From contig QIDD01000026.1 of the NCBI GenBank assembly GCA_003230355.1, positions 1-8,959 on the forward strand: 8,959 nucleotides of DNA. The letters are read 5' to 3'. The notes beneath the pieces are model-generated. The model saw only the letters and a list, made by a program, of their open reading frames with translations, had not been told where the DNA came from and ran no database searches. Both the position numbers and the translations under genes were made by a program. Positions 6,256-8,959 of this stretch are shown in pieces. The DNA comes from Methanobacteriota archaeon (GTDB lineage Archaea > Hydrothermarchaeota > Hydrothermarchaeia > Hydrothermarchaeales > SZUA-236). Position 1 is the first letter of the stretch. Each line of letters starts with the position of its first letter.

Positions 6256-6977
6256 AGAAGATACTCATAAGTGAGAAGGGACGTAAGTTTCTTGTGAAGG
6301 GTGCGGAGTTTCACTCAAATCATGGCCGCGTAGACATTGAGGAGGGAGCAGAGAGTGCACGGTCACATTTAGGCCACAGGTTCGCGGTTCTCGATCCAGA
6401 CTTAATCGACATTTATGAGAAGATGCCTCGTGCCGGAAGCTACATGCTGAAAAAGGACATGGGCATGATATTAGGGTGTCTGGGCGTTGGCACTGGAGCG
6501 GTTGTTGTTGACGCTGGGACTGGGAGCGGGGCGCTTGCGATATTTTTGGGAAACGTGGTGGGAGCGTCGGGCAAAGTCTACAGCTATGAGCGCAAGCCTG
6601 AGTTCGCGGCTGTTGCAAGGGGAAATGTAAAAACAGCCGGGTTGGAAGACGTGGTGTCTGTGGGTGTTTGCGATGTTTTAGAAGGGTTCAGAGAAGACAA
6701 TGGATCCGTGGATTTTGTAACTCTTGATCTCAACGAAGCGTGGAAGACCCTGGAAGAGGTGAAGCGGATATTAAGGCGGGGCGGAAGAATCGCGATTTAC
6801 AACCCCTATATTGAACATGCCCGGCTTGTGCACAGCCGTCTTGTGGAGCTGGGTTTTATGGAGATTCAGACCATTGAGTCTGTAACACGGGAGATGGAGT
6901 TTCGAGCTCAGGGCACGCGGCCTAAGACGAGCCGGGTCGGGCACAGCGGATATTTGACCTTTGCCAGAAAAGTTTAG
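6252..6977 (+). CDS. trmI: tRNA (adenine-N1)-methyltransferase, TrmI type (m1A57/58)
   Basis: TrmI uses S-adenosylmethionine to methylate N1 of A58 (in archaea often also A57) in the T-loop of tRNA. The 241 residues hold a small N-terminal RNA-binding domain (about 1-60) and a Rossmann methyltransferase domain. SAM motif I is VVVDAGTGSG (84-93), the ribose-binding acidic residue is E113 in YSYERKPE, and the active-site Asp motif reads TLDLNEAW (156-163, D158). The C-terminus carries the family pattern REMEFRAQGTRP, then HSGYLTFARK. These residues are intact, so activity is expected. The ATG is 5 bp after AGGAGG and overlaps the previous stop. The pairing with a DUF131 membrane protein is conserved-looking but its meaning is unknown. 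Confidence 0.93.
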   Translation: MKKILISEKGRKFLVKGAEFHSNHGRVDIEEGAESARSHLGHRFAVLDPDLIDIYEKMPRAGSYMLKKDMGMILGCLGVGTGAVVVDAGTGSGALAIFLGNVVGASGKVYSYERKPEFAAVARGNVKTAGLEDVVSVGVCDVLEGFREDNGSVDFVTLDLNEAWKTLEEVKRILRRGGRIAIYNPYIEHARLVHSRLVELGFMEIQTIESVTREMEFRAQGTRPKTSRVGHSGYLTFARKV

Positions 6978-6999
6978 AGAGACGTTGTTTATTGCAAAA

Positions 7000-7008
7000 C
7001 TATTATTA
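7000..7008 (+). promoter_or_regulatory. TATA-box candidate for the RHH gene
   Basis: CTATTATTA, preceded by the A-rich GCAAAA, lies about 31 bp before the ATG at 7035. Transcription would begin near 7029, leaving a leader of only a few bases, which fits the absence of any ribosome binding site before this gene. The match to the consensus is moderate. Confidence 0.35.
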
Positions 7009-7014
7009 GACTGA

Positions 7015-7029
7015 AGCGCTCAAAGCACT
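7015..7029 (+). promoter_or_regulatory. Possible operator: imperfect inverted and direct repeat before the RHH gene
   Basis: AGCGCT-CAA-AGCACT contains two near-identical hexamers nine bases apart, which also pair as an inverted repeat with one mismatch. It lies between the TATA candidate and the start codon, where a bound repressor would block transcription. RHH proteins commonly bind tandem short repeats in their own promoters. The repeat is short, so chance is a real alternative. Confidence 0.22.
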
Positions 7030-7034
7030 GTTTA

Positions 7035-7250
7035 ATGACTGCCAAAAAACGCCATGACGCCCGTGTATCTGCAACCATTCCCTCTCCTGTGAAAAGAAGG
7101 ATCACAGCACTTGTAGAGTCCGGCAAATACGAAAGCGTGGCTGATTTTGTTCGAAGCGCATTATATAAGCTGCTGGACGAAAAAAACGCTGAAAACGGAG
7201 ACATTCTAAGGGAAAAAGAGTTTCAAAACTTTATCGAAAAAATCAGCTGA
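7035..7250 (+). CDS. Ribbon-helix-helix (CopG-type) DNA-binding protein
   Basis: The 71-residue protein fits a ribbon-helix-helix regulator, which dimerises through one strand and inserts the paired strands in the DNA major groove. The strand is about residues 8-15 (DARVSATI), helix A about 17-29 (SPVKRRITALVESG), the turn GKYES, and helix B about 34-46 (VADFVRSALYKLL), with a charged tail to residue 71. The pattern is very typical of small euryarchaeal RHH proteins and of antitoxins, but no toxin-like gene is adjacent: upstream is trmI (57 bp) and downstream is a convergent gene ending 3 bp away. It is therefore more likely a stand-alone transcription factor. The target is unknown; autoregulation is possible given the repeat before its start. 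Confidence 0.85.
   Translation: MTAKKRHDARVSATIPSPVKRRITALVESGKYESVADFVRSALYKLLDEKNAENGDILREKEFQNFIEKIS
7237..7242 (-). terminator. Possible T-tract terminator of the radA operon
   Basis: On the minus strand a TTTTTT run starts 12 bp after the stop of the unknown gene, just downstream of the 8-bp palindrome TCAGCTGA (7243-7250). It lies inside the last codons of the convergent RHH gene. The T-run is the usual archaeal signal; the hairpin is too small to matter much. Confidence 0.35.
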
Positions 7251-7253
7251 AAA

Positions 7254-7781
7254 CTACGAAACTCTTACAGTTACAGTGCACTCCGCCGCGGCTTCAACCT
7301 TATTCTTCTCACGCCCTCGCTCCTCACCAACAGCACGCGACCAAAACTGAGACATAATCTTACAGATGAAAATGTACTCACCAGGCTCGACCGGCACCCT
7401 GATAGAACGGGCCATCGTGCCCTCACCGCTCTTAGGCGTCGCATCCTGTTTATACACCTGGAGATAGGCTTCTTCCTCCGCATATTCCTTAAACGCCTTT
7501 TCATCTACCCCGATAAACCCGGGCTCTTCCTCGCCGAAATGCTTGTGATCAGAATGAACAACCTCACCCTCACCATCATGAATAGTCATGTAAAAGTCGA
7601 AGTCCTTCAACCTGCCGTCAACCTCCTCATCCCACCGGTAAACCGCTGAAAAAACAAGCAATACTGGGCTTTCTTTCGAAGACTTTACAGACACATCAGT
7701 CTTATGAAAAGTCGCAACTGTCTCCTCCGATGACGCCCGCATCTCACCTGTTATCTGGATCTGCTCAACAGAATCAGTCAT
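7254..7781 (-). CDS. Unrecognised acidic cytosolic protein encoded directly after radA
   Basis: I do not recognise this 175-residue protein. It has no signal peptide or membrane segment and is rich in Glu and Asp, especially in the middle (HFGEEEPGF, KEYAEEEAYLQ, about 81-107). Alternating hydrophobic stretches suggest a beta-sandwich: about 39-49 (PVLLVFSAVYRW), 59-74 (DFDFYMTIHDGEGEVVH), 126-143 (RSIRVPVEPGEYIFICKI) and 166-174 (ECTVTVRV). The segment VPVEPGEYIF resembles the late strands of Ig-like or C2-like domains, but this is only a fold impression. The ATG is 2 bp after the radA stop with no close ribosome binding site, so it is probably translated by coupling to radA. It ends 3 bp from the convergent RHH gene. 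A role linked to RadA is possible by context alone. The coding nature is well supported by length and pattern. Confidence 0.8.
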   Translation of the reverse strand: MTDSVEQIQITGEMRASSEETVATFHKTDVSVKSSKESPVLLVFSAVYRWDEEVDGRLKDFDFYMTIHDGEGEVVHSDHKHFGEEEPGFIGVDEKAFKEYAEEEAYLQVYKQDATPKSGEGTMARSIRVPVEPGEYIFICKIMSQFWSRAVGEERGREKNKVEAAAECTVTVRVS

Positions 7782-7783
7782 CC

Positions 7784-8713
7784 TTAATCTTTAATACCCT
7801 CCTGGGTAACCATGAAAATAGCCTCACCATCAGGGAGGTTAGGTGAATCCATAAGCCTTGCAACACGTTTTCCTCCCTTGGACTTTCGCAGATAAAGCCT
7901 GAATGTGGATGTGTGTCCTACAATGTGCCCGCCGATTGGCACTGTGGGGTCGCCGAAGAACATATCGGGCTTGGCCATCACCTGATTTGTAACGATGACT
8001 GCGAGGTTGTTGAGATCGCCTGCGCGCTGGATAGTGTGCATATGCCGGTTAAGCTTTTGCTGCCGGTCTGCAAGCATACCCCTGCCCGTGTAGTCAGCTC
8101 GAAACTGCGCAGTAAGGGAATCCACGATTATTAGACCTACATCTCCGCTCTGCGCCATCTCAGCAGCTTTTTCAGCCCAGAGAATTTGATCCGCCGAGTT
8201 ATAGGCCCTTGCAACCTGGATATTTTCAAGCACAGTCTCAGGGTCAAGACCATGCCCCTCAGCCATCTGGATTATGCGCTCAGGGCGAAAGGTGTTTTCA
8301 GTGTCAATAAATATAACGCCTTTTTCAAGGCCGCCATCAGCCTCTGGAAGCTGGACGTTTACCGCCGCTTGATGCGCGATCTGCGTCTTGCCAGAGCCGA
8401 ACTCGCCATAGAACTCTGAAATCGCCTGAGTCTCAATACCACCACCGAGGAGGTCGTTTAGCGCAGTGCTACCAGTGGAGATGCGTTTTACGAGTTTACG
8501 CCTTTCAAGCATTTCTGTTCCAGTCCGAAACCTTATGTCAAGAGACTCCTTTGCAGCGAGAATAATACGATTCGCCGCCGACTCACCCATACCGCAGGCG
8601 TCTTTAAGCTCTGACGCGCTGGCAGCGGCTACAGAGGTCATCTCCTTGTATCCTGCATCTCTAAGTTTCGAGGCTGTTGTGGCCCCCACACCAGGTAGTT
8701 CTTCAAGCTCCAT
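7784..8713 (-). CDS. radA: DNA repair and recombination protein RadA
   Basis: RadA is the archaeal RecA/Rad51 recombinase, which forms ATP-dependent filaments on single-stranded DNA and carries out strand exchange. The 309 residues hold an N-terminal helix-hairpin-helix domain ([12 protein letters not shown], 6-17; second hairpin about 40-50), the polymerisation linker FRTG (62-65) with EMLERRK, and the ATPase core. Walker A is GEFGSGKT (103-110), the catalytic Glu is E139 in [11 protein letters not shown], and Walker B is LIIVDS (194-199). The DNA-binding loop regions ([18 protein letters not shown] and [11 protein letters not shown]) and the C-terminal [12 protein letters not shown] are typical of euryarchaeal RadA. 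It is slightly short because the N-terminus starts directly at the HhH. The ATG at 8713 has AGGGAG 11 bp upstream. It is followed 2 bp later by an unknown gene. Confidence 0.97.
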   Translation of the reverse strand: MELEELPGVGATTASKLRDAGYKEMTSVAAASASELKDACGMGESAANRIILAAKESLDIRFRTGTEMLERRKLVKRISTGSTALNDLLGGGIETQAISEFYGEFGSGKTQIAHQAAVNVQLPEADGGLEKGVIFIDTENTFRPERIIQMAEGHGLDPETVLENIQVARAYNSADQILWAEKAAEMAQSGDVGLIIVDSLTAQFRADYTGRGMLADRQQKLNRHMHTIQRAGDLNNLAVIVTNQVMAKPDMFFGDPTVPIGGHIVGHTSTFRLYLRKSKGGKRVARLMDSPNLPDGEAIFMVTQEGIKD

Positions 8714-8717
8714 TTTT

Positions 8718-8825
8718 TTATCTGCTCCCTATCAAAAACTGTGTAAGAGTTCTTATCTTATTAATTTTACGTACAGTACCGCGATAGATTTTGTGTTTTT
8801 CGGCTATTATTATATCTAAACGCAT
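8718..8825 (-). CDS. Possible 35-residue basic small ORF immediately upstream of radA
   Basis: On the minus strand an ATG at 8825 opens 35 codons ending in TAA at 8720-8718, four bases before the radA ATG. GGACGTGA (8833-8840), one base off the GGAGGTGA consensus, sits 7 bp before the ATG, a good ribosome binding distance. The predicted peptide is basic, beginning [16 protein letters not shown] and containing several Lys and Arg, with no recognised domain. The frame is the one used by the upstream ATPase and stays open from that gene's stop codon. Against it, the region also holds the TATA candidates for radA; if the closer one is used, this ORF would not be on the radA transcript. It could be a leader peptide, a small protein or chance. 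Confidence 0.28.
   Translation of the reverse strand: MRLDIIIAEKHKIYRGTVRKINKIRTLTQFLIGSR
8757..8768 (-). promoter_or_regulatory. TATA-box candidate for radA
   Basis: On the minus strand AAAATTAATAAG combines an A-rich BRE-like half with a TTAATAAG box. Transcription would begin near 8735, giving a leader of about 22 nt that still includes the AGGGAG ribosome binding site at 8725-8730. A second AT-rich TATA-like run (AATATATAATG, 8823-8833) lies further upstream and could be an alternative promoter with a leader of about 90 nt. Confidence 0.4.
8771..8779. promoter_or_regulatory. Small palindrome GTAC-N-GTAC upstream of the radA TATA box
   Basis: GTACAGTAC is a perfect inverted repeat with a one-base centre. 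On the minus strand it lies immediately upstream of the BRE/TATA candidate of radA, a place where archaeal activators often bind. It is only nine bases long, so chance cannot be excluded. Confidence 0.2.
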
Positions 8826-8882
8826 TATATATTCACGTCCTTCTCTGGAGACAATGAAAAAGCAGCCAATACCAGGACCTCT

Positions 8883-8959
8883 TCATTTGACCACCTCAGG
8901 CTTAATATTTGAAAGCCTCATAGCGTTAAGTATCACAGCCAGGGAAAGCCCCATGTCAC
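8883..8959 (-). CDS. C-terminal end of a heavy-metal P-type ATPase (partial, cut by the window edge)
   Basis: The minus strand is open from the right edge to a TGA at 8885-8883. The 24 complete codons read DMGLSLAVILNAMRLS, then NIKPEVVK. The pattern DMG-x-SL-x-V-x-LNA-x-RL is the last transmembrane helix of P1B-type metal-transporting ATPases, most like the Zn/Cd/Co/Pb subgroup, which export metal ions across the membrane using ATP. The rest of the gene, including metal-binding and phosphorylation motifs, lies outside the window, so metal specificity cannot be judged. It runs in the same direction as radA, 169 bp upstream of it. I infer the family from this short segment only. Confidence 0.65.
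   Translation of the reverse strand, partial: DMGLSLAVILNAMRLSNIKPEVVK

Noticed and set aside
8466..8819. 117-codon plus-strand ORF opposite radA and its promoter
   Set aside because: It is mostly antisense to the conserved HhH and linker of RadA and ends in AT-rich promoter sequence.
8832..8886. 17-codon minus-strand micro-ORF starting in the ATPase stop (ATGA)
   Set aside because: It is very short and lacks any supporting feature beyond the ATGA overlap, which is expected by chance after AAATGA.
8854..8959. Plus-strand ATG with GGAG upstream, open to the right edge
   Set aside because: It runs antisense to the P-type ATPase C-terminus, whose residues match a known family, and its translation shows no recognisable pattern.
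1..8959. CRISPR arrays, transposons, tRNA or rRNA genes
   Set aside because: I saw no spaced direct repeats, transposase motifs, terminal inverted repeats or tRNA cloverleaf sequences, and nearly all of the window is occupied by core genes.

Overview
The window comes from an archaeal chromosome, most likely a euryarchaeote of moderate GC content. The evidence is direct: archaeal-type RadA with a helix-hairpin-helix domain, long-form ribosomal protein uS15, an archaeal RecJ-like DHH nuclease, the KEOPS subunit Pcc1, an Sm-like protein, separate archaeal SecF and SecD, a DUF131/TIGR00304 membrane protein and an archaeal TrmI-type tRNA methyltransferase. Start sites use archaeal signals (TATA boxes, GGTGA-type ribosome binding sites, probable leaderless starts). 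I cannot name a genus. I see no insertion sequence, CRISPR array, rRNA or tRNA gene, and the genes are core rather than accessory.

Layout. (1) Positions 1-3009, plus strand: a tight operon of a possible small membrane protein, rdgB (NTP clean-up), rps15 (uS15), a RecJ/GAN-like DHH nuclease, pcc1 and lsm. Genes overlap or lie within about 10 bp. (2) Positions 3020-5967, minus strand: secF-secD-trkA, linked by a 4-bp overlap and a 3-bp gap, and convergent with lsm. (3) A 33-bp divergent promoter at 5968-6000 separates secF from the plus-strand pair DUF131 protein-trmI (4-bp overlap), followed by a small ribbon-helix-helix (RHH) regulator at 7035-7250. (4) Positions 7254-8959, minus strand: the last 24 codons of a heavy-metal P-type ATPase, a 169-bp spacer with the radA promoter and a possible 35-codon small ORF, then radA and, 2 bp after it, an unrecognised acidic 175-residue protein that ends 3 bp from the RHH gene.

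Together the window joins translation (uS15, t6A and m1A58 tRNA modification), DNA replication and repair (GAN/RecJ, RadA), nucleotide-pool clean-up (RdgB), RNA binding (Sm-like), membrane protein export (SecDF) and a cytosolic K+/NAD(H)-sensing RCK protein. The points most worth a second look are the unknown protein coupled to radA, the possible small ORF ending 4 bp before radA, the RCK protein inside the sec operon, and the altered uridine-pocket residues of the Sm-like protein. I did not find a clear new multi-gene system; the candidates are single genes and regulatory arrangements.
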